Shown: positions 32,743 through 40,589 of the stretch, piece by piece
How positions within the stretch are numbered: the stretch's first letter is position 1
Layout of the letters: every line of letters begins with the position of its first letter
Assembly (NCBI GenBank): GCA_965276635.1
Contig: CBDIBC010000004.1
Location: forward strand, 124,001 to 188,000
DNA length: 64,000 nucleotides
Direction of reading: 5' to 3'
DNA from: CBDIBC01 sp965276635
Lineage (GTDB): Bacteria; Actinomycetota; Acidimicrobiia; Acidimicrobiales; Palsa-688
Notes under the pieces: model-generated
What the model saw: the letters and a program-made list of their open reading frames with translations, nothing else
The model's database searches: none
What the model was told of the DNA's origin: nothing
Position numbers and translations under genes: made by a program

Positions 32743-34127
32743 GCACGCAGGACCCCGTCCGGCCGTCGCGCGGGCCGAGCGAAGGGGAATACCAGACCCT
32801 CCGGGAGACGCTGCAGGCCGACCCGTTCGGGCTGGCCAGCCACCCGTTCGAGGACGCCGGCGAGCCGGTCGCGCCCCCCAAGCACCCCGCCTGGGCGCTG
32901 GTGCGCCTGGTGCTGGTGGTGGCGTTGATCCTGGGTGCCGGCTATGCCGCCGGGGTGGGCGAGACCCTCCTCTTGGTCCTCGCCCTCATCGTGTGCATCG
33001 TGGCCCACGAGCTCGGCCACTACATCATGGCCAAATGGGCGGGGGTCAAGGTCACCGAGTTCTTCGTGGGCTTCGGCCCCCGCCTGTGGTCGGTGCGTCG
33101 CGGGGAGACGGAGTACGGGGTCAAGAGCATCCCCCTCGGTGGCTACTGCCGGATCGTCGGCATGTCGAACCTCGAAGAGGTCGACCCGATCGACGAGCCA
33201 CGCACCTACCGGCAGGCGTCCACCTGGCGCCGGCTGAGCATCGTGTCCGCCGGATCGGCCATGCACTTCCTGATCGCCATCGTGGTGCTGTTCGCCATGT
33301 TCTTCTGGACCGGCGACCAGGGCAACTACCTGGCCCCCGCCGCAGATGCGCCCATCGCGGCGATCGACGGCCTGGCCAACGGGCCCAGCCCGGCGGAGGA
33401 CGCCGGCTTCCGTCCCGGTGACCGCATCGAGGCCATCGACGGGCATCGCTTCCCGACCTGGTCGGCGCTGACCGCGTATATCCAGGCCCATCCCGGCACC
33501 CGCCTGGACGTGACCGTGCGGCGGTCCGGCCACCTGGTGGCGCTCTACCCGGTGCCCGTCGACCTGTCGAAGGTGACCATCGCCGGGCCGGCCGGCCAGG
33601 GGCTGGTCCGTCCCCGCGCCCCCACCGGGTTCCTCGGCATCCAGACGTCCGCTCTCAGCCGGCCCGGTCTCACCGCTTCCATCAGCGACGCCGGCGGCGC
33701 CTGGGTCAGCGTGTCGGCGCGCACCCTGCATGCCCTCGGCCACCTGTTCACGCTGAGCGGTGCCCACAGCTACATCCACATGTTGAGCAGCAAGCAGGCG
33801 GCCGACAACCCGAACAACTCGGTTCGCTTCTCGTCGCCAGTGAAGGTCGTGCAGCTGTTCCACCAGGCCGGCCAGGACGGCCTGTCGACCGTGCTGTACC
33901 TGCTCGCCGTCGTCAACATCTCCCTCGGCATCTTCAACCTCGGGCCCCTCCTGCCCCTCGACGGAGGGCACGTGGCCATCGCCGCCTACGAGGGTGTCCG
34001 CTCCCGGCGCCGCCGGTACCGCGTCGACCTGGCCAAGCTGCTGCCGCTGTTCTATGTAGCCATCGCCGCCATCGTCTTCCTGGGGGCCACCTCCCTGTTC
34101 CTCGACATTCGCGATCTGGCCACCTGA
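32739..34127 (+). CDS. rseP: Site-2 intramembrane zinc metalloprotease (RseP/Rip1)
   Basis: A 462-residue S2P protease. The zinc site HELGH is at residues 90-94 (VAHELGHYIMAKWAGVKVTE) inside the first core membrane segment, and the second metal-ligand motif LGPLLPLDGGHVAI lies near 405. One PDZ domain is inserted between (DAGFRPGDRIEAIDGHRFPT). Four membrane segments are visible. In mycobacteria Rip1 cleaves anti-sigma factors and controls envelope composition. The N-terminal 45 residues are a polar cytoplasmic extension. Overlaps dxr by 4 nt. Confidence 0.94.
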   Translation: MSTQDPVRPSRGPSEGEYQTLRETLQADPFGLASHPFEDAGEPVAPPKHPAWALVRLVLVVALILGAGYAAGVGETLLLVLALIVCIVAHELGHYIMAKWAGVKVTEFFVGFGPRLWSVRRGETEYGVKSIPLGGYCRIVGMSNLEEVDPIDEPRTYRQASTWRRLSIVSAGSAMHFLIAIVVLFAMFFWTGDQGNYLAPAADAPIAAIDGLANGPSPAEDAGFRPGDRIEAIDGHRFPTWSALTAYIQAHPGTRLDVTVRRSGHLVALYPVPVDLSKVTIAGPAGQGLVRPRAPTGFLGIQTSALSRPGLTASISDAGGAWVSVSARTLHALGHLFTLSGAHSYIHMLSSKQAADNPNNSVRFSSPVKVVQLFHQAGQDGLSTVLYLLAVVNISLGIFNLGPLLPLDGGHVAIAAYEGVRSRRRRYRVDLAKLLPLFYVAIAAIVFLGATSLFLDIRDLAT

Positions 34128-34146
34128 GTGAGTGGCGGGGCGGCGG

Positions 34147-34152
34147 TACCAT
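34147..34152 (+). promoter_or_regulatory. Candidate -10 box of ispG
   Basis: TACCAT ends 10 nt before ATG 34163; the intervening sequence contains GGGATGAG, which could also act as a weak ribosome site. Confidence 0.3.
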
Positions 34153-34162
34153 TCGGGATGAG

Positions 34163-35392
34163 ATGGTGACCTCCCGATTTCCCCGTCGTCCCACCCGCCA
34201 GCTTATGGTCGGCACGGTTCCCGTGGGTGGGGGCGCCCCCGTGACCGTGCAGTCAATGACCATCACCAAGACCGCAGACGTCGACGGCACCCTGGCCCAG
34301 ATCTACGCGCTCAGCGCGGCGGGAGCGGACATCGTGCGCTGCACCTGCAACGAGCGGGAGGCGGCCGAGGGCCTGGCCCGCATCGTGCCCCGTAGCCCCG
34401 TCCCGATCGTCGCAGACATCCACTTCCACGTGGAGATGGCGCTGGCTGCGCTCGACGCCGGCGTCGACTGCCTGCGGCTCAACCCCGGGAACCTGCGCAA
34501 GCCGGAGGAGATCAAGCTGGTGGCCCGAGAGTGCAAGGATCGGGGTGTCCCGATCCGCATCGGGGTCAACGCCGGGTCACTGCACAAGGACGTGAAGGAG
34601 AAGCACGGCGGCGCCACCCCCGAGGCCCTGGTCGAGTCGGCCCAGATAGAGCTGGCCTACTTCGACGAGGTCGGCTTCGACGACGTCAAGATCTCCGTGA
34701 AGGCCTCGAACGTGCCGCTGATGGTCGAGGCCTACCGGCAGCTCTCGGAGGTCACCGATCACCCCCTGCACCTGGGCGTCACCGAGGCGGGGCCGCCACC
34801 GGCGGGCACCATCAAGGGAACCGCGGGCATCGCCACCCTGCTGTCGGAGGGCATCGGCGACACCATCCGCTACTCCCTGACCGCCGACCCTGTGGAGGAG
34901 GCCAAAGCCGGCCGGGTCCTGCTGGAGGCGCTTGGCCTCCGCGAGCGCAAGGGCATCGACCTCATCGCCTGCCCGGCCTGCGGCCGGGCCGAGATCGACG
35001 TCTACAAGGTGGCCCAGGAGGCGCAGGCCGCGCTCGAAGGCCGCGACATCCCGCTCCAGGTGGCCGTGATGGGCTGCGTGGTGAACGGCCCGGGCGAGGC
35101 CGGGTCGGCCGATCTTGGCATCGCCGCCGGGAAGCATCGCGGCCATCTGTTCATCCGCGGCAAGATCGTGCGCGTCGTCCCCGAGGACGAGATGGTCGCC
35201 GCCCTGGTGGAGGAAGCCGAGAAGCTGGTGAAAGAGGGCTTCGACGCCCGCCTGGCCGCCGCTGACTCGTCGGCCGAGGGCGAGGCGGAGAAGGATCGGC
35301 GGGACTTGCTCGATGCCAAGGGCGACGACGCGAACCACAGCGAGGCCCTCGTCGAGCTCATCGACAAGCGCCTGGCCGCCGGGGACGCCTGA
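34163..35392 (+). CDS. ispG: 4-hydroxy-3-methylbut-2-en-1-yl diphosphate synthase
   Basis: A 409-residue [4Fe-4S] enzyme of the MEP pathway, producing HMBPP from MEcPP. The TIM-barrel part begins RRPTRQLMVGTVPVGGGAPV with TVQSMTITKTADV. Cluster cysteines are in IACPACGRAEIDV and VMGCVVNGPGEAG. The C-terminal 30 residues after KLVKEGFDARL are a charged extension. Third gene of the dxr-rseP-ispG set. Confidence 0.96.
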   Translation: MVTSRFPRRPTRQLMVGTVPVGGGAPVTVQSMTITKTADVDGTLAQIYALSAAGADIVRCTCNEREAAEGLARIVPRSPVPIVADIHFHVEMALAALDAGVDCLRLNPGNLRKPEEIKLVARECKDRGVPIRIGVNAGSLHKDVKEKHGGATPEALVESAQIELAYFDEVGFDDVKISVKASNVPLMVEAYRQLSEVTDHPLHLGVTEAGPPPAGTIKGTAGIATLLSEGIGDTIRYSLTADPVEEAKAGRVLLEALGLRERKGIDLIACPACGRAEIDVYKVAQEAQAALEGRDIPLQVAVMGCVVNGPGEAGSADLGIAAGKHRGHLFIRGKIVRVVPEDEMVAALVEEAEKLVKEGFDARLAAADSSAEGEAEKDRRDLLDAKGDDANHSEALVELIDKRLAAGDA

Positions 35393-35446
35393 CCGCCGGC
35401 GCGAAACTCGGGTGCGAGCAGCGCCTGTCGCGCCGAGACTGGGTCC

Positions 35447-36715
35447 GTGCCCGTCATCATCCGGCTGATCGAACCCGACGAGGTCCCTGCCTTCGTGCGC
35501 TCACTGCAGGTGCCGTTCCTGGCGGTGGCCGACAACCACGCCATCGACTACTGGACCGCGTACCTTGAGCCCGATCGGACCTGGGTCGCGGTGGACGGCG
35601 ATCGCATCGTCGGCAACTGCTGCGTGTTCAGCCGCGATGTCACCGTGCCCGTTCGGCCCGAGCAGCCGGCGTCGACGATCCCCCTCGCCGCGGTGAGCGG
35701 CGTCGGCGTCCACCCCACCCACCGGCGCCGCGGCCTCTTGCGGCGAATGATGGGAGCCATGTTCGACGACGCCTATCGGCGCGGCGAAGCCGTCACCGGG
35801 CTGCTCGCCTCGGAGTCGGGCATCTACGGTCGGTTCGGGTACGGCCTGGCCACCCGGGCCGTCCGCCTGGCTCTCGACACCGACCGCTCGGCGTTCGAAC
35901 GGCCCGGTCCGGACGTCGCCATCCGGCTGCTCGACCCCGCCGAGGCAGCCCTTGACCTCCCTGGCCGCTTCGACCGGCTGCGGCGCCGCCGCGCCGGCGA
36001 GGTGAGCCGCGACGAAGCGACCTGGCACACCGTCTTCGTTGACCGTCCCGAGAACCGTCGTGGGGCAGGCGGGCGCATGTACGCGGTGTGCGACGACGGC
36101 TTCGTCTGCTACCGGGCCCGCGCCCTGCCCGATGCCGGCCGCGGGGAGACCACGCGCGTCGAGGTGCGCGAGCTGTACGGTGCCACCGCCGACATCGAGT
36201 CGGCCCTCTGGCGGTTCGTGCTCGACCTGGACCTGGCCGACGAGGTGTGGGCCTGGCCCCGTCCCGTCGACGATCCCATCGCCTGGCGCCTGGCCGATCC
36301 GCGCCGGTTGCGCACCCTGGCGGTGGCCGACTTCCTGTGGTTGGGCGTGCTCGACACTGCGGCTGCGCTCCGGTCCCGCGGCTACGCGCAGGAGGGCCGG
36401 CTGGTGCTCCGGGTGGTACCGCCGCTCGGCCCCCCGCCTCGCGCCGACCAGGCTGCGGCGAACGACGCCGCCGTCGGGGCCTGGGTGCTCGAGGTCGGCG
36501 GCGATGGCGTCGGGGACTGCCGGCGGGCCGCTCCCGCCGACGCGGTTGACGTGGCCGTGGATCTCTCCGACCTGGGTGCCCTGTACCTGGGCGGCGTGAC
36601 CGCGTCGACCCTGGCCGCGGCCGGGAGGATCGCGGAAGAGCGCCCCGGCGGCCTCCGACGCGCCGACCAGCTGCTCGCCACGACCGTGGCACCGTTCACG
36701 GCCACCGCCTTCTGA
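35447..36715 (+). CDS. Eis-like GNAT N-acetyltransferase
   Basis: A 422-residue protein of the Eis family: two GNAT-like halves and a C-terminal sterol-carrier-like domain. The acetyl-CoA pyrophosphate loop is GVGVHPTHRRRGLLRRMM at about 85-102. Then GLLASESGIYGRFGYGLATR, typical of Eis, and the free C-terminus ATAF, which in Eis supplies the catalytic carboxylate. Mycobacterial Eis acetylates aminoglycosides and host proteins; the substrate of this homologue is unknown. GTG 35447. It sits between ispG and proS, where M. tuberculosis also keeps a GNAT gene. Confidence 0.85.
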   Translation: MPVIIRLIEPDEVPAFVRSLQVPFLAVADNHAIDYWTAYLEPDRTWVAVDGDRIVGNCCVFSRDVTVPVRPEQPASTIPLAAVSGVGVHPTHRRRGLLRRMMGAMFDDAYRRGEAVTGLLASESGIYGRFGYGLATRAVRLALDTDRSAFERPGPDVAIRLLDPAEAALDLPGRFDRLRRRRAGEVSRDEATWHTVFVDRPENRRGAGGRMYAVCDDGFVCYRARALPDAGRGETTRVEVRELYGATADIESALWRFVLDLDLADEVWAWPRPVDDPIAWRLADPRRLRTLAVADFLWLGVLDTAAALRSRGYAQEGRLVLRVVPPLGPPPRADQAAANDAAVGAWVLEVGGDGVGDCRRAAPADAVDVAVDLSDLGALYLGGVTASTLAAAGRIAEERPGGLRRADQLLATTVAPFTATAF

Positions 36716-36735
36716 GTGGCTGTCGCCGCGACCGG

Positions 36736-36741
36736 TAGCGT
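36736..36741 (+). promoter_or_regulatory. Candidate -10 box of proS
   Basis: TAGCGT ends 8 nt before ATG 36750; leaderless spacing and no Shine-Dalgarno. Confidence 0.45.
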
Positions 36742-36749
36742 CGTCGGCT

Positions 36750-38156
36750 ATGGCATCTCCGCTGACCCCGCGCGCAAAGGACTTCCCCCGCTGGTACCAG
36801 GATGTCATCGCCCAGGCCGAGCTGGCCGAGAACGGGCCGGTGCGCGGCACCATGGTCATCCGTCCGTGGGGCTATGCCATCTGGGAGAGGATGCAGGCTG
36901 AGCTCGACCGGCGCATCAAGGAGGCAGGCGCAGAGAACGCCTACTTCCCCCTGTTCATCCCCGAGTCGTACCTCCACAAGGAAGCCGAGCACGTGGAGGG
37001 ATTCAGCCCGGAGCTGGCGGTGGTCACCCACGGCGGCGGTCGGCAGCTGGAGGAGCCCGTCGTGGTCCGCCCCACGTCCGAGACCATCATCAACAGCTTC
37101 TTCGCCAAATGGGTGCAGAGCTATCGCGATCTGCCCCTGCTCGTGAACCAGTGGGCGAACGTGGTGCGCTGGGAGCTGCGCCCCCGCCTGTTCCTGCGGA
37201 CCACGGAGTTCCTCTGGCAAGAGGGCCACACCGCCCATGCCGCCCACGACGACGCGCGTGCCTACGCCCTGCGGATCCTCACCGACGTGTACGCGGCCAC
37301 CATGACCGACGTCATCGCCGTGCCGGTGTGGACGGGTTTGAAGACGGCACGGGAGCGCTTCGCCGGTGCCCTGCGATCGTGGACTTGCGAGGGGATGATG
37401 GGCGACGGGAAGGCCCTGCAGATGGGGACCAGCCACGAGCTGGGCCAGAACTTCGCCCAGGCGTTCGGCACCCGGTACGCCACCGAGTCGGGGGGCCAGG
37501 ATTACGTGTGGCAGACCTCGTGGGGTGTCTCCACCCGGCTCGTCGGGGCCCTGATCATGGCCCACGGAGACGACGCCGGGCTGCGGCTCCCACCGGCGCT
37601 GGCCCCGGTGGAGGTGGTGGTCGTCGTCGTGCGCGACGACGCCGAGACCGCGTCGGCGGCGGCCGCGCTGGCCGCCGACCTCCGTCGATCCGGCCACCGG
37701 GTGCGCCTCGACGACCGGGTCGACGTGTCCTTCGGTCGACGGAGCATCGGTTGGGAGTTGAAGGGCGTGCCTGTCCGGGTGGAGGTGGGGCCTCGCGATC
37801 TGGCGGCGGGCACGGTCACCGTCGTGCGTCGGGACACCGCGTCGAAGCGGCCGGTTCCGCTCGCCGGCGTGGCGGCGGAGGTGGCCGCCGACCTGCAGGC
37901 GACTCAGGGCGACCTGCTCGCCGGGGCCCGCTACGAGCGGGATCGCCGCACTGTCTCGGTCGGTTCGGTGGCCGAGGCGGTGGAGGCGGCGGAGGGCGGC
38001 TTCGCCTCCCTCCCGTGGTCGGAGGTCGGCGCTCGGGGCGAGGACGAGCTGGCCCGCGCTGGGCTGACGGTGCGTTGCCTGCGCCGCCCGGACGGGATCC
38101 TGACCCACGTGGAGGACGATCCCGAGCTCCTCGCCCTGGTCGCCAAGGCCTATTGA
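36750..38156 (+). CDS. proS: Prolyl-tRNA synthetase (short, eukaryote/archaeal-like type)
   Basis: A 468-residue class II synthetase. Motif 1 region is VRGTMVIRPWGYAIWERMQA, motif 2 ELRPRLFLRTTEFLWQEGHT, and motif 3 TSWGVSTRLVGALIMAHGDD. There is no insertion domain between motifs 2 and 3, and the protein ends LLALVAKAY, with the terminal tyrosine typical of the archaeal/eukaryotic-like ProRS. This differs from the long bacterial ProRS; the type is scattered among bacteria by ancient transfer. Its upstream TAGCGT box suggests its own leaderless promoter. The rimP-nusA leader follows. Confidence 0.95.
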   Translation: MASPLTPRAKDFPRWYQDVIAQAELAENGPVRGTMVIRPWGYAIWERMQAELDRRIKEAGAENAYFPLFIPESYLHKEAEHVEGFSPELAVVTHGGGRQLEEPVVVRPTSETIINSFFAKWVQSYRDLPLLVNQWANVVRWELRPRLFLRTTEFLWQEGHTAHAAHDDARAYALRILTDVYAATMTDVIAVPVWTGLKTARERFAGALRSWTCEGMMGDGKALQMGTSHELGQNFAQAFGTRYATESGGQDYVWQTSWGVSTRLVGALIMAHGDDAGLRLPPALAPVEVVVVVVRDDAETASAAAALAADLRRSGHRVRLDDRVDVSFGRRSIGWELKGVPVRVEVGPRDLAAGTVTVVRRDTASKRPVPLAGVAAEVAADLQATQGDLLAGARYERDRRTVSVGSVAEAVEAAEGGFASLPWSEVGARGEDELARAGLTVRCLRRPDGILTHVEDDPELLALVAKAY

Positions 38157-38208
38157 CACCCGGTCGCCGCAGCCCGGGTCCGCCCGGCCATCCGCCGGCC
38201 TCGGGGGC

Positions 38209-38214
38209 TATACT
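38209..38214 (+). promoter_or_regulatory. Candidate -10 box of the rimP-nusA-infB operon
   Basis: TATACT, the best -10 match in this gap. Transcription would begin near 38221, just before the attenuator-like leader. The -35 region is weak. Confidence 0.45.
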
Positions 38215-38222
38215 GGCCATCT

Positions 38223-38331
38223 CGGCAACGCCTGGGCGTGGTCGGATGTTGCATGAAGCACCCCGAAGCGTGGGCCAGTCCCGTTGCCGGCGAATGCCGG
38301 TTGGGGGAGCGGACCCACGTTTTTGTTTGCG
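38223..38331 (+). promoter_or_regulatory. Candidate transcription attenuator leader of rimP-nusA-infB
   Basis: Two mutually exclusive structures can be drawn. Terminator form: GTGGGCC at 38270-38276 pairs with GGACCCAC at 38311-38318 (one bulge), TCCC/GGGA extend the stem inside it, and an inner CCGGC/GCCGG hairpin caps it; GTTTTTGTTTGC follows at 38319-38330. Antiterminator form: CGGCAACG at 38223-38230 pairs perfectly with CGTTGCCG at 38282-38289, which lies inside the terminator stem. A strong ribosome site GGAGGAGG and rimP follow. NusA autoregulates its operon in other bacteria; the exact mechanism here is inference. Confidence 0.5.
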
Positions 38332-38356
38332 AACCTTGACGACGGAGGAGGTGGTG

Positions 38357-38947
38357 ATGGGCCCGAGTGACGCAATGCGCGACCTGGCCGAACCGCTGCT
38401 CGCCGCTGCCGGGCTCGAGCTGTGGGACGTGGAGGTCAGCGCCCACACCGTCCGGGTGCTGGTCGACCGTCCCGGGGGGGTGGACCTCGAAGCCCTCTCG
38501 GCCGCGTCCGCGGTCATTTCTCCACTGCTCGACGAGCACAGCCATCTGATGCCCGCCGATCGGTACCAGTTCGAGGTGTCGAGCCCCGGCATCGAGCGGA
38601 ACCTCCGGACCGTCGACCAGTACCGTCGCTACATCGGCCAAGCGGTGTCGGTGAAGACCACGGCGCCGATCGGCGGTGATCGTCGTCTGCGGGGCACGCT
38701 CGTCGACGCCGATGCGGCCGGGATCACCCTGGCCCTCGACGGCGCCCCACCGGGGAGCCCACCCGTCGTCATCGCCCACGAGCAGATCCAGCGGGCCCGC
38801 ACCGTGTTGGTGTGGGGTCCGACACCGAAGCCCACCGGTGCCAAGCCGGCCCGGGCGCGCCGCTCCGACGCGGCCGGCACGCCCGCCGTCGGCTGGCCCG
38901 CGAGCGGCCCATCATCAACCGGCCCAGACCCGAAGGACGCTCCATGA
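38357..38947 (+). CDS. rimP: Ribosome maturation factor RimP
   Basis: A 196-residue 30S assembly factor. The N-terminal alpha-beta domain (MRDLAEPLLAAAGLELWDVE, VDLEALSAASAVISPLLDEH) and the signature YQFEVSSPGIERNLRTVDQY are complete; the SH3-like C-terminal domain follows (LRGTLVDADAAGITLALDGA). The last 40 residues are Pro/Ala-rich. ATG 38357 follows GGAGGAGG closely; GTG 38351 and 38354 overlap that ribosome site. The stop overlaps nusA as ATGA. Confidence 0.94.
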   Translation: MGPSDAMRDLAEPLLAAAGLELWDVEVSAHTVRVLVDRPGGVDLEALSAASAVISPLLDEHSHLMPADRYQFEVSSPGIERNLRTVDQYRRYIGQAVSVKTTAPIGGDRRLRGTLVDADAAGITLALDGAPPGSPPVVIAHEQIQRARTVLVWGPTPKPTGAKPARARRSDAAGTPAVGWPASGPSSTGPDPKDAP

Positions 38948-40263
38948 AAGACCAATTCGCCTTCCTCGACGCGCTCCAGCAGATCGCCAAGGACAAGGGG
39001 ATCAGCGTGGAGGTGTTGCTCGACGCGCTGGCCAACGCACTGGTCGCCGCCTACAAGCGGATGCCCGACTCGGCCGAGGAGGCCGTCGTCACCGTCGATC
39101 CCGAGACGGGTGAGATCCGGGTGTACGGCCAGGAGCTCGACGAGGACGGCACCGTTGTGCGCGAATGGGACGACACGCCGAAGGACTTCGGCCGCATCGC
39201 GGCCCAGACGGCCAAGCAGGTCATCCTGCAGCGGATCCGCGAAGCCGAGCGGGACCTCAAGTACGAGGAGTACGCCGGCCGGGAGGGCGACATCGTCACC
39301 GGCATCATCCAGCAGAGCGACAACCGCTATACCCTCCTCGACCTGGGCAAGGTGGAGGCCCTGCTGCCCCAGGCCGAGCAGGTGCCCTACGAACGCTACG
39401 AGCACGGCGCTCGTCTGAAGGCGTACATCGTCGAGGTCCGCAAGACGACCAAGGGACCGCAGATCGTGGTCAGCCGCACCCACCCCGGGCTGATCAAGCG
39501 CCTCTTCGAGCTGGAGGTACCCGAGATCTCCAGCGGCGTGGTCGAGATCAAGGCGGCGGCGCGTGAGCCGGGCCATCGCACCAAGATCGCCGTGTGGTCC
39601 AACGATTCGAACGTCGATCCCGTCGGCGCCTGCGTCGGTGCCCGCGGGGCCCGGGTCCGGATGGTGACCAACGAGCTGCGCGGCGAGAAGGTCGACATCG
39701 TGCCGTTCTCCGACGACTCGCGCGAGTTCGTCATGCGGGCCCTCCAGCCGGCGAAGGTCAAGGAGGTGCACCTCAACGATCTCGACGGCACGGCCACGGT
39801 GGTGGTGCACGACTTCCAGCTCTCCCTGGCCATCGGCAAGGAGGGTCAGAACGCCCGGCTGGCGGCCAGGCTGACCGGTTGGCGGATCGACATCAAGAGC
39901 GAGACCCAGATGGCGGAGGAAGAGGCCTACGCCAACCAGGACTGGGCCGAGGGTGAATGGGTCGAGAACGAGGCTGGCGAGATGATCTGGCAGCCCGCCG
40001 AGGGGGGCGACACCGTGTCCGCCGAGGCCTGGCAGCAGGGATCGCCTGACGACGAAGGATCGCCGTCGGACACTGCCGATGCTTCATCCCGCCAGGCTGG
40101 TGCATCCGGTGAGGCTGGTGCGCCGGGCCGGACCGAGGCGGACGCCAGGGTCACCGCCGCACCCGCCGACGGGCTCGCAGCCGGGGACGCTCCGGCGGCC
40201 CACCCGAACGGTGCCGACGCCGCCGTCCCGGCCGAGGCGCCGACCGCAGAGGTCGAGCCGTAG
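38944..40263 (+). CDS. nusA: Transcription termination/antitermination factor NusA
   Basis: A 439-residue NusA. Domains in order: N-terminal polymerase-binding domain (1-130), S1 (about 135-200, GREGDIVTGIIQQSDNRYTL), KH1 (about 230-290, AAAREPGHRTKIAVWSNDSN, GARGARVRMVTNELRGEKVD) and KH2 (about 300-350, LAIGKEGQNARLAARLTGW). It lacks the acidic repeats of E. coli, but has a unique Ala/Asp-rich tail of about 90 residues. It binds RNA polymerase and RNA and affects pausing and termination, probably including its own leader. Overlaps rimP by 4 nt. Confidence 0.96.
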   Translation: MKDQFAFLDALQQIAKDKGISVEVLLDALANALVAAYKRMPDSAEEAVVTVDPETGEIRVYGQELDEDGTVVREWDDTPKDFGRIAAQTAKQVILQRIREAERDLKYEEYAGREGDIVTGIIQQSDNRYTLLDLGKVEALLPQAEQVPYERYEHGARLKAYIVEVRKTTKGPQIVVSRTHPGLIKRLFELEVPEISSGVVEIKAAAREPGHRTKIAVWSNDSNVDPVGACVGARGARVRMVTNELRGEKVDIVPFSDDSREFVMRALQPAKVKEVHLNDLDGTATVVVHDFQLSLAIGKEGQNARLAARLTGWRIDIKSETQMAEEEAYANQDWAEGEWVENEAGEMIWQPAEGGDTVSAEAWQQGSPDDEGSPSDTADASSRQAGASGEAGAPGRTEADARVTAAPADGLAAGDAPAAHPNGADAAVPAEAPTAEVEP

Positions 40264-40277
40264 GACGGCGCGGTCCC

Positions 40278-40586
40278 CTGCGGACCTGCATCGGTTGCCG
40301 AGCCCGGCAGGGCACCGACGACCTGGTGCGTGTCGCAGCCCGTCCGGACGGTAGGCTGGTCGTCGACCGGTTGGCCCCCGGTCGTGGCGCCTGGCTTTGC
40401 CGGGATGTCGCAACCGAGGGTCCGGCGCTGGCCTGCGTAACAGCAGCCCAGCGCAAGCAAGCCTTCGGGCGGGCGCTGCGCCGATCGGTGGTCGCCGACA
40501 GACTCTGGTGGGCGACTGCTGGAGAACGTGAGAGGATAGATGAGACCCCGCCCACTGTGCGGGGTCCGGAGAAGGGACTGACCTAG
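40278..40586 (+). CDS. ylxR: YlxR-family RNA-binding protein, start codon unclear
   Basis: The YlxR (DUF448) signature is complete in one frame: RTCIGCRARQGTDDLVRVAA, RPDGRLVVDRLAPGRGAWLC and AAQRKQAFGRALR. However the first ATG/GTG/TTG in that frame is GTG 40326, which would remove the RTCIGC box, and none exists upstream for a long way. The frame is open back through the end of nusA. CTG 40278, one codon before RTCIGC, is the nearest plausible start and gives 102 residues. A non-standard start, coupled reinitiation after the nusA stop, or a base error are possible. YlxR proteins bind RNase P RNA or act as regulators; nusA-ylxR-infB is the normal order. Confidence 0.75.
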   Translation: MRTCIGCRARQGTDDLVRVAARPDGRLVVDRLAPGRGAWLCRDVATEGPALACVTAAQRKQAFGRALRRSVVADRLWWATAGERERIDETPPTVRGPEKGLT

Positions 40587-40589
40587 CAC

